From positions 104,919,929-104,983,928 of the forward strand of contig NC_030684.2 of NCBI RefSeq assembly GCF_000004195.4: a DNA stretch of 64,000 bases, in the 5' to 3' direction. The notes below the pieces were generated by a model. The model had not been told where the DNA came from. It saw only the letters and a program-made list of their open reading frames with translations, and did not search any database. The position numbers and the translations under genes were made by a program. The stretch comes from Xenopus tropicalis (lineage: Eukaryota > Chordata > Amphibia > Anura > Pipidae). This document shows, piece after piece, positions 44,646 to 54,510 of the stretch. Positions within the stretch are counted from its first letter, which is position 1. Every line of letters starts with the position of its first letter.

Positions 44646-47600
44646 CTGAAAGAAAATTTGCGACTGTTATTTTCAGTGAACCCCAAAAAACTGCACAAAA
44701 TGCAGACATGGGAGCACTGTACTGACAGGTGGCATGTACTGAGCTCTCCAGCTCCTTGCATCCATGGTGCTCTCCAGCTTGTGCTTTGTGAATGACTTGC
44801 ATGCCAGGGGTGTTCTTGGGGCCATCCATGTGCCTTCTACCTCCTGTCCCTTCTGTATGAAGAGTTGCTGAACACAGGAAGTGATGCACATGTTTTTTGC
44901 ACCTTCCCCAAATTTACATGTACGCCATTCTATTAGAATATGCTCTACTGAGCAAGGCCCTCTTTATATTGGTCAATATTTGTATATATTACATAAGAAC
45001 TATCCTGTAAGTGGTATCCTTATAAACAGTGCTTAGTGATGTCAACTGTTATAATCTGTCCCCAATCATGTAATATCTTGTGACTCTCTGGAACGTGTGT
45101 ATTATATTGAATAATGTACCCCATGCTGTAAAATATGAGAATATTACAAGTCACCTCGGAGTTTCATGACCTGTATAAAAGGACATGTTCTTCAACTTTT
45201 ATATGGTCATGAAACTTCTGGGTGTAATATAATATCCATATATTTTACAATAGGGGGGTACATTATTCACTATATAATCTATATGTTCAGTGTTTACATC
45301 CATTTACCATACAGCATTGTGTGCAATATGTTGGCCCAGTAGAATGTGTCACTTAACAAAGAGATTGATTACCTTTAAAACAGCAGAAACTCTTATGGGA
45401 GTGAAAATCTTTATGGATCTGAAGACCTTTTAGAAAGTTGTGGTGCTCCCCATCGATGGGTCGGCTAGTTAGAATATCCCTAATGGTACTGCCAATGTAC
45501 CCAGCTGGCTGAATAAGAAGGGTGCCCAAACTGGGGGAAGCTGATTTTCTTCGTAAAGCTTCTTCTCCATCTATGATGATGAACGACCCAAATGAGAGAA
45601 GCACTCTTACTTAAATGCAATTTACTGTTCATAACTAGAACCGACTTGAAATTAACAGAGGGATCAGAATGCAAACAGAGCCAGCTGCTAATTTAAGCAG
45701 GAAAAAAAGTGTAGAAGTATTTCCAAATGAACAAAGGTCTGAACATTCAACTACTGTAGTGTAACAAGGACACTGATATGGAACATCCCAGAGGAAATCT
45801 GTCACTATCACAGATACACAACAAGCAGTGCAAATGTTCTGTAGTTCCAGGCCATTGAGACTGAATATTTCTCTTCTGGGAAATGTACCAATCCCAAATT
45901 ATTTTCCAATCTATACTTAAAATGAAGCAAGAAGGTGTGGCTCTGTTGCAATCAGTCAGGTAAACATGGAAATGCCTGCATTTCTGAACCACTCCTTTGT
46001 TTCTGTTTACACCATAGAGTAGCCAGCTAATGAAGCCTCCTCTTAGGGTGAAGGCACACGGAGCTACTAGTAGCAGCTACTTGTCACGGCTACTAAATGC
46101 CAGTAAATACCCTGCCATAGACAATACTGAGAATTGCCTCTGCTAAAACACACGTAGAGACAGTTATCAGTAAGTAATCAGCATTGTCTATTTTTGTAGC
46201 CATGACAAGTAGCTGCTACTAGTAGCTCTGTGTGTCTGGCCCTAAGTAAATAATATGTGCAGCCTTAAGGTCCCGATTGGACTGATTCGGCAGCTTATCG
46301 GCCCATGTAGGGGCAGAAACGAGGGGCCTGCCCGACCGATATCTGGCCTGAAATTGGCCAGATATCGATTGGCCAGGTTAGAAAATTCAGTTGGATTGGG
46401 GAGTGCATTGGCTCATTGATGCGGTCCCCGAACCGACTGCCCCTTGCCGCCAATATAATTCGATCGTTTGGCTCCAGGGCCAAACGATTGAATTTTTTGT
46501 TTTTTACCTACACACTCCCCAATATCGCCCACCCCTAGGTGGGGATATCGGGTGCAGATCCGCTCACTTGGCGATCTCGCCAAGCGAGCGAATCTCAATG
46601 TGTATGGGGACCTTTAGGGTGAAGAGTGACTAAAACTAAGCCTCAAAGCCATTTAAGTTTTATCACATTTACTAAACACTTTCCTGGATGCTTTGCTCAG
46701 CCAAACATCATCCAGTAAAAGCACTGACTCCTCAAATCCTTAGGGCAAAACATAGTGGATTGGCTGCTTTCCGTCACCGGCATTTTGTACGCAGGCGAAG
46801 GAAAGTGGATCCAATTTCATGCACTCGCAACTCTAGCTCCATAGACAGGCCCAACATTGGCCGGTGTATAGAATACCAATGGGGGTTAACAATTTGGGCA
46901 CTCTTTTTAAAAAAAATAGATTGGTAAAAGTCATTATAAATCTGCCCAAAATCTATGATTTTTAATGTCATTGTACCGAGTGACTGGCACAGTGTTAATA
47001 TGGTGACATTACTGATAAAGGGATTAAAAGCATTTGGGGTCATTTACTTAATCCCTGGGGCACAAGTGTTATCCCCTTATTCATCACTTGTACCCCAGGG
47101 TAAACTGTGCCGGTCTGAAAATCTGGTACGAGGAGCAAAGTGCAGTGTCAGGAGATGGAGCTACCCCCAATGGAAAGCAGTAAGGATAGGGCCCAGATGC
47201 AGGCTGTTCCTCCTGACACTCCCTAATTTACACACTTGAATGATGTGAAAGTTAGGGGGCAGGTGGGGAAATACCTATGTGCCTCCCCCCCGCCTTCCCA
47301 TCCTAGATGCTGCAGGTCTCTGCTTTTCAGCACTTTGCACACTACATGGGGCATCGCAAATTCCCTCTTTAGTGTTATTTTCTTTTAAAGGCAACCAGGC
47401 ACAATTGTTTATTCATACACTAAACTCAGTGGGAATGGCGCTGCCTGATTTGGGTCTCTAAAAGAGGATTTTGATAATAGATTTCAACTGCACATTAAAA
47501 TGAAATGTCACTTTAGGATGAAAACCCAATTCTGGAAGGTTTACCAAGATCTTGAATGTTGTCCCTGGTAAATCGGTGCCAGAAATTATCAGAACTCACT

Positions 47601-50600
47601 GCAGCAAACCAGGCGTCCATCAGATTTATAGAAAAGATATTACTCCACAACCCTTGGAAGTGAAATGAGAAGAAGATGTAAATATATAATAAAGAGCTGT
47701 ATTCTGATACACATGAACTCTATTTACAAAGTAATGTCAAATTGTAAGGAAATAACCGATTAGACTGTTGCACAGATATCCTGAAATATGTATGTGTCCT
47801 TCATCCTAGCTGCCTGCATCACAAAGAAATAGCCATGAATGTTACAGATATTCATGCAAATCACCTCCATCTACTTACATTAAAGGCCATTGTGCATGTT
47901 ACAATGTTTACAGAAAACCAGGCTATCCAGGTCAAAACTGGACAGGGGCAACCCTAGTTACCGAGGAGTTCCATGACCATATAACAACATGAGGCCGAAG
48001 GAACGCCAAGATGATTTCTAGTATTGTAAAGTTTCAGTGAGTCATGTGACAGAAATTACATAACTAAGCACTGATTATAACTGATGCCATCATTTAGGAG
48101 GATATTATTTTCATGGCTCTTGTGTATTATAATGTTATATATTCAGTATCAAAGTATACATATGCTCTATCTTGGGTGATCAAATAAAGAACACCACTAT
48201 AGAAGCATAATCAGTGAGAACAAATAGGTGTAACATCAAATTAATTCTTGTTGGGATTTATGGAAAGTAATACTAACTGCAGAACCGATCTATACATCTA
48301 TTGAAATGACCAAGGAGACCTTTGATGTGTTAACTTCATGTTTGTTCCTTAGGGCACTCTAGGCCAGTAATTAAGATATAATAAACAATTCAAGTTGTAT
48401 AGAAGAAGAATATTATATATATATATATATATATACTGTATGTCAAATGTTGCTGAATCAACACGGTGGAGAAGATGATATATTCCCCCTATACATTAGC
48501 TTAGGAGTATTGCCCACAACCAGATTCCTTATCATTAATTTGACCAGTAATACATCTGTATATCTACCACTTTTCAGTGCTTGGCCAGTTGCATTACCTT
48601 GGAGAAAACAGATCCTGGACTCTGGAAGTTTCTTTATAAGTCGCCCCATGTAGAAGCTGCTTGCAAAGTCCTCAGATCGAATGTAAGCGCCATATTTTAG
48701 AAGACCAACTTCATAAGGAGAGAACTCACACCACTCTGTAGAACAGTAATGAGGGCAGGTACTATGTTAGTTATAATTTCCTTTCCCTGGTTTTTAAAGG
48801 GCACTTATCACCCTAAAACTGCTTCCCCCACCAGAGGTGTCGGCTAATAGAGCCTGCCCTCCGGTTGGGGGAAAAAAAACAGAGCCTAATGTTAGACATG
48901 TTTTTAATATCCAGGAAATCAAATATATGGCTACATTATGTATGTATGTATAACTTTATTTATAAAGCACCACAAGGGTACGCAGCGCTGTACAATATTA
49001 CAGAATACAAAATTACACACAGGGAGGACAAGTGATATAATAAATAAATACAGTAAATATATATATATATATATAAGTGCCATGCAGTAGGAGACACAGT
49101 GGGAAGGAGGTCCCTGCCCCGTAGAGCTTACAATCTAAGAGCTTACTATCTGCTATAGTGGATATGAACCCTGCTTCAGGCCAGAGATAATATTCCTTGC
49201 AAGCTAGAACCAGTGAGGTCTGATTTGTGGTTATCCTCTTTATATTTGCCTTTAAAAGATACATCATTAGTACTATACTAAATCAGACATTTTGAACTAG
49301 AAAGTTTGAATTTCGGTGGGGAACTGCTGAGGAAAAAACCCTCACACAGCATAGAGTATCTCAAAGGGCCTTAAAGTGTCAGCGTTCCACTAGGAAACAA
49401 ACAAAGGGACAAAAGTAGAAAAAAAAAATCAGTATTCCAATATTATATAATATTTGTGGAGTATAAATCCAGGGACCCCATGACCATTGTCTATTATCAC
49501 AGTAAGGGGATAATGTTACAAAGCTTGCTTCAGTATTTGTAACCCATATCAACAGGCAGCATTTACTGGTCTGCTGTTTTAAAGCAAATATTTGATTGGC
49601 TGCTATGGAGCCCCCCCCCCCACTTCTATGCTACTCCCACTCTCAAAAGTTTAGAAATATACAACAATTAATATGGTGCGGAATCAATCCACATCAGAAA
49701 AACAACCAACTTATGAGCTTACACTTTGACATTAGGCACATGCAACACGAGAGAGCAGATATCCGTGCCCCTAGCCATGCAGATCCAGCCCAGGGTGCAC
49801 TGCTCAGGGGTCCTTTTGGCCATCTCATTTTTTTATTATCATTATTTTGATTCGCAAAACTTTTCATTTTTATTTTTACCATTCAGAACAGGCAGGTGGC
49901 ACGGACAGTCTAGGGGTGCACCTACAGGGGAGACACACTAGGGGTCCAGTGTTATCTGGGGCCCATTCAATTATTATTTCAATTTTCTGTTTCTCTTTTT
50001 AATATTTATTTTTATTTATGCTGCTGCCTGGCTTACTAACAGTTTGTGCAGCTGCTGCCTGCTAGGTCCATCCAGCCTCATGACTTGCTTTGGGTACCTG
50101 GATGGTGGCTGCCTGCAGGGAGAAGAAGCAGAAGAGAAGCAACGTGTGTGTCCTTGTGCCCTGACGTTGTGCCACGTTTGGCATGTGCCAGTGATGTGAT
50201 ATCAGGGTGAATGGACAAATGCACCACTTCTCTTTTGCTTCTTCTCCCTGCAGGCAGCCACAAACCAGGTACCCAATGCAAGTCATGCGACTGGACTGAC
50301 CCAGCAGGCAGCAGCTGCACAAATAAAAAAATATGTATTTAAGTAGAAGGAAAGGTAAAAACTAAGGATAGAAGAGGAGGCAGCCTAGGGCAGCACTGAG
50401 CATACCTAAGGCTGAGCCAGGTTTATTACTGCCAAGAGATTCGCCACATTAGTGCCACCTAGAACAATATACAGTATTTATTCTGAAGGAAAGCATTGCC
50501 ATACCTGAGTAAAGAACCCTAGAAGCTTTCTCCAATTGCTTAAGACAGCAGCTGCCATTTTAAGTAGCTTCCTGTTTGCAGTCTAGCCCTTATAACTCAG

Positions 50601-53600
50601 ATCACACATTCCTAAGGGAGGGGGAAGCAGGAGAGGGGAGAGAGGAGAGACCTGTGCAGACTCTGGCCACAGAAATTAAGGATTTTTCTGAGAGCGGAAG
50701 TCAGACACCCAAAAAACATGTTTACAAAAAAGGAGACAAGAAATCCTGTGTTTCTTTTGATTGAGGACTCAGAGCAGCTTTTCTGTGAGTGCTTATGGCT
50801 GTATTTACATAGACCTTTCTGATAAAGCTTACTTAGTTTTTACCTTCCCTTCTCCTTTAAAAGAAGCAAATACATTTCTTGAATCACACTGGGCGCCTAG
50901 TCATTAATCTGCCTTCTGGGTTTGTAGACCAGTTATTAATAAATTAATCTGTTTACATAAATAATGTTCATGCCATTGCTTATCCATTTACCTTTAAAAT
51001 CCAGAGTGGTGTTTTCAATGTGTTTGACATTCATTGCCAGGCAGAGTGGCAGGGGATTCTGTCCACGTTCAACTGCTTTCCGCTGATTAGAAAGAGTGGT
51101 TTTTCCATCCTAATTACAAGAAGGAAACACATTTTGAAAAGTTTTCACTGACAGACAATTAAGGACTGCTATGATAAGGTAAAACCTAAGAAAATGTATC
51201 TACAGAATTGCCCATTGATCCTGCCCCAAGACTAGTTAAAGTAATACTAACATTAATACTAAGTTTTATTTATGCCTGAACATTTTTTTTTTCTAAAACA
51301 CTAAAAGCCGAATCTGGTTCTGTTGTTTTGGGTAAATGAATTGCCTGTTACTCATATGAATGAATCTACATCTAGTTTGGCTTGTATTCCCTTAGTCCTG
51401 GGTTTCCATGGCGTTCCTTGAAAGGGAACCTAGGGAGGACCAGCAGCACATCCTCCTGGTGTCAGACCATAGTAAGGGATAGGCAGCAAGTGCTCATAAA
51501 GATTAAAGCTAAATTAAACATTACATATTTATTGCTCACTCACCCCATTGTGGAACATGGATTCTATCACTAGACCCCAAATATCAGTAAAAGACGTTTT
51601 GTATCCCATCTCCGCTCTTTTTTTCATTTCTTCCCGATATTTGAGTATTTTTTCCAAGGAGAAAGATGATTTTTTGTCTTTGCAAACGTTTCTTCGTGCA
51701 TTTTCAATTGGCACGTCCAGGTCCTTCTGTGACCATTCGGCATCTTCATATAAATTTGATATTCCCCTACACAGACAGGGATGAACAACAGCTTTTTAAA
51801 TACACATTTTTCCCCACCCCCCAAAAAATTCTAATGCTTGATCATCTGCCAGTCTTCCTTTTTACCTAACAGCTTGTTTTATCATATGTGGCAGAGGAAC
51901 CAGACTGTAAGCTCTTTAGAGTAGGGTCATGCTATAGATAAGTAATCTTATCAGGATCTGTGCATAGTGATGGTGATTTAGTGTGTAAAAGATGTAACAA
52001 TACAATAAAATAGCTATTTTTATGATAGGACTAACTAGCCTACTATCAGTTTATAGAGATTTTTAGGAGGATTGCTCATCAGTGTACGTATACTCCTGCT
52101 GCTAGGGTAATCTCAGCACAGCGCCTAATAAAGTGCTTACTAATATCTCCCATTAGTCTTCTCCAACAAGGCTGTGCGACAATTTAGAAAATATGTATGA
52201 TTATGAAGTAGAACGTCTCCCAAACTGTACTGAATGAATACTTCTTTATGCAACAAAAAGTGACACCTTTTAACTAGCAGCTTGCTCCCTAATTCTATCC
52301 TCTCTGTCATACAGGGATTTCCTGTTTATGTGACAAAAAGTCACGTGATTTTAAGGATTTGGTTTGGCCAGGCATATGGATTTAGCTAAATCCGAATCCT
52401 GCTGAAAAAAGACAAATCTTGGCCAAATTCCAAACTGAATTCGGTGCATCTTTAATTGTCACCAATGGTGCACAGTAGTTTAAACATTAATGTAGGGTCC
52501 GCAAGCATATTATATTCAGTTGTACATGTAGGCCGAGAACATGTATATTCTTGACTAGCTTGTCATCACATAATGTCATCAAATGATCAAACTTAATATT
52601 TTTATTAGTAGTCATAAGACGTGTTCCCAGCAAAAACTCCTCATCCCTGTATTGTATGGAATAGCACTATACCCAGTTGCTTACATTGCACATCTGCCGC
52701 ATTATAATGGGCTTCTTGGAATTAAACAGAAAAATTTGACATATTTCAGTAGTTCATGTAGTATACAGACCACTGAGACTAAAAATTGGGGGAATCCTAA
52801 ATTGTTTGCTAGACCTCCATTACTTTTGATCAGAAGTTGCCTATGGGGGAATAGGATCAAAACATTTTCAAGTAAATCAGCCCCAAGAGAACCGCATCAT
52901 AGGGTCTTCCTGCTTTCTGCCATTTCTTTTCAGTTTAATATGCCATAACATTTATTTGTTTAGAACACAGAATGTCTCTTTCCAGGATAACTCCACGTAT
53001 TAATACCATGCACATTCTTCAGGCTTTGTAATCCACATATTATCAACTACAGTCAAACCCAATCAATAGATAAAACAAGAGAGAAACAGAACTCCCTCTT
53101 ACCATGTAGAACCAGAAGCACCAGTGATATAAAACACACAGTCTAAAAGATTGAGCTTCTTCAGACCAGACAGGGTTCCATAAAGGGCAGTCATTGCTCG
53201 TGCGCCACCTCCAGTTGTTGTAACCGCAATTATAGGAACCTAATGGAGAGGAAAGATCTGAACCAATGTTCCTTGCACGCAATAGGCTGATACTTAATTA
53301 AGGGAAAATACATGGATGACATTCTCTGATTAAAAACTATAATTTAGGCTTACATAGTAGGCTAAAAAAAGGCCATCATCATATTTAATGATAAAGTAGA
53401 TAACAGCTACCTGATTCTGAGGAGGGCAAACAAAAAACCTCTCATCTGAAGCTTTCTCCAGTTTGTTATTATTGGAGTGGTGTTACCTCACAAGCTGAAA
53501 TGTCTCTAGCCTTACAAAGCTGTTGTGGCCCTTACGTTTAAACTCTCTAATTAACAGAAACTATTAAAAAATGCATTGTAGCGATATAAACAACAAATAC

Positions 53601-53740
53601 AAACCTCATCCTCCTCCAAGTCCCTGTCCAGCTTCAAAGCACTCTTTAATGCAGCAGCAGCTACTTTCTTTCTTTTTCGAAGGAAATCTTTCTCATCATC
53701 ACAGAGATCAAACCCCATGCGAACATCAAACTTCTCTTTA
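43592..53740 (-). CDS. Group IV cytosolic phospholipase A2, catalytic domain (PLA2G4B/D/E/F clade)
   Basis: Cytosolic enzyme family that hydrolyses fatty acyl ester bonds of membrane phospholipids. Exons in gene order: 53740-53605, 53239-53103, 51766-51544, 51109-50992, 48735-48598, 47652-47545, 45570-45373, 44645-44479, 44325-44139 and 43821-43592 (stop TAG). All junctions are GT-AG with matching phases, giving 546 residues from a split first codon. Motifs: glycine-rich [10 protein letters not shown] (residues 52-61, oxyanion region), nucleophile GASGSTW (Ser 87), [10 protein letters not shown] (206-215), [20 protein letters not shown], and the catalytic Asp in LVDSAYYIN (Asp 374). The N-terminal C2 domain and start codon are not visible, so the 5' end is incomplete. 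Convergence with SPTBN5 suggests PLA2G4B by position, while parts of the C-terminal half resemble PLA2G4D/E/F, so no symbol is given. Confidence 0.9.
45108..45262. mobile_element. Palindromic element AATGTACCCC, copy 2
   Basis: Left arm AATAATGTACCCC with GTAAAATATGAGAATATTAC and AAGTCACCTCGGAGTTTCA. The right arm is the inverse, with TGGTCATGAAACTTC, ATATTTTACAATAGG and GGGGTACATTATT. The most complete of the three copies. Located in the phospholipase intron. Confidence 0.78.
45373..48735 (-). CDS. Phospholipase A2 exons from [10 protein letters not shown] to the HKDF motif
   Basis: Exons 48735-48598 (45 codons between split codons), 47652-47545 (35 codons) and 45570-45373 (65 codons). They encode [17 protein letters not shown], the [13 protein letters not shown] segment, and [14 protein letters not shown], all typical of the beta/delta/epsilon/zeta branch of cPLA2. 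The 108-base exon is too short to show as a long open frame but is fixed by phase and motif. Confidence 0.88.
46043..46245. mobile_element. Palindromic element TTAGGG...CCCTAA
   Basis: Starts TTAGGGTGAAGGCACACGGA and ends with the inverted TGTGTGTCTGGCCCTAA. The arms continue inward with AGCTACTAGTAGCAGCTACT on both sides, about 50 bases each. Non-coding. Confidence 0.82.
46265..46617. mobile_element. Miniature element with TTAAGGTCCC / GGGGACCTTTAG ends
   Basis: Left end TTAAGGTCCCGATTGG, right end TGTATGGGGACCTTTAG. GC-richer interior with GATTCGGCAGC, GCCAGATATCGATTGGCC and TTGGCGATCTCGCCAAGCG palindromes. No coding capacity. Confidence 0.7.
47955..48130. repeat. Degraded copy 3 of the palindromic AATGTACCCC family
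   Basis: Contains ACCGAGGAGTTCCATGACCA, AACATGAGGCCGAAGG and GGATATTATTTTCATGGCTC, which match the inside of copies 1 and 2 and their flanks. Ends are lost. Confidence 0.5.
48953..49140 (-). repeat. L2-type LINE 3' tail, reverse orientation
   Basis: ACTTTATTTATAAAGCACCA, GCAGCGCTGTACAAT and CCCCGTAGAGCTTACAATCT are the reverse of the tail seen at 39398-39577. A short AT microsatellite lies inside. Confidence 0.6.
50042..50323. repeat. Large hairpin with roughly 97-base arms
   Basis: Left arm 50042-50139 and right arm 50227-50323 are inverted copies: GTTTGTGCAGCTGCTGCC pairs with GGCAGCAGCTGCAC, and GCAGGGAGAAGAAGCA pairs with TGCTTCTTCTCCCTGC. The spacer is about 87 bases. Non-coding, in a phospholipase intron. 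Confidence 0.8.
50339..50860. mobile_element. TTAA-type element, GGAGAAGGAAAGG family, copy 2
   Basis: Left end TTAAGTAGAAGGAAAGGTAA; right end TTACCTTCCCTTCTCCTTTAA-like, with TTAA at 50857. Shares GGGGAAGCAGGAGAGGGGAG and CATAGACCTTTCTGATAAAG with 13647-14114. Confidence 0.75.
50992..51766 (-). CDS. Phospholipase A2 middle exons
   Basis: Exons 51766-51544 (one base completing Trp, then 74 codons) and 51109-50992 (39 codons plus G). The first carries [12 protein letters not shown] and the lid-like helical region with [16 protein letters not shown]. The second carries [12 protein letters not shown], the strand that follows the cap in this family. The final G joins AG of the next exon to make Glu before [10 protein letters not shown]. 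Flanking introns hold palindromic repeats. Confidence 0.9.
53103..53740 (-). CDS. Phospholipase A2 exons with nucleophile elbow
   Basis: Exons 53740-53605 (one base completing a split codon, then 45 codons) and 53239-53103 (45 codons plus TG of a split Trp). The first is a basic helix segment leading to LDRDLEEDE. The second starts [12 protein letters not shown] and ends GASGST, followed by Trp split over the intron. In cPLA2 enzymes the Ser of GxSGS is the nucleophile and the upstream glycines stabilise the oxyanion. The preceding exon must end with two spare bases; it was not identified. Confidence 0.9.
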
Positions 53741-54292
53741 CTGCACATAGAGAGACAGAAAAGCATGATCTTAGGTGACAGAGAAAAAAGAGAAAGCAAA
53801 ATAATTGCATGTAGCGTTGATGTTAATGAGAGGAATTTTACGGTGGAAGAAAAGTTGTTCCCAAACTGTGGGGTTAGCCTATTCTAGGTGCACCTGGAAA
53901 TGTGCATGGGGGCCTAGTCTTAGACCAGTTAGAAAGAGATTTGGGAAGAATGTCCCTAAATTTGAATGTGCAGCTGATGATGTGGGAGCTCGGCTTTGCC
54001 AACAGGATGTTGGGTTATTTGTGTTGCTAAAGTTAATTGGGCAGCAGGATGTATATGAAGAAAAGTGGTAACGTCATTCATACACAGTGTTTTCCACCGG
54101 TGTTTGAGCAGCCTTGGAAGAAAGGGAAGTGTAGAACCTGGGGGTAGAGATAGTTGGAGAGTTTAAGGCGATGTAGCTCCTGTTTTATAGTGCTCAGGTC
54201 AGATCCATAAGTTAAGCTCAAGTGACTTCCCCTGTGGTTCAAAGAGGTAGGGAAGTCTATTGGGTCCCCCTCAAGATAGAGGAAGGATGTAC

Positions 54293-54510
54293 AAGTATAG
54301 GACCTGTTATCCAGAATGCTCAGGGCATTTCTGGACAGAAAATGCTCAGGACATATCTGGGATTTTCCAGGTAAGGGTTTTTTTCTGTAATTTTGATCTC
54401 CCTACCTTAAATCTACTAAAAATCATTTAAACATTAATTAAACCAAATAGGATTATTTTGCCTCCAATAATGATTAATTATATCTCAGTTGGGATCAAGA
54501 AAGGTTGCTG
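54293..54510. repeat. Truncated CAGGTATGG-family element
   Basis: GGACCTGTTATCCAGAATGC, TAATTTTGATCTCCCTACC, then TAAACCAAATAGGATT and TATCTCAGTTGGGATCAAG match one arm of 5150-5500 in reverse. The other end is missing. Confidence 0.68.

Noticed and set aside
44646..44889. Upstream continuation of the phospholipase exon 8 open frame
   Set aside because: A proper acceptor (TTTCAG) at 44646 and the phase of exon 7 place the exon start at 44645; the extension is intron.
53805..54071. 88-residue plus-strand open frame
   Set aside because: The DNA (GTTCCCAAACTGTGGGGTTA) resembles a dispersed repeat phrase, and the frame overlaps no recognised domain.
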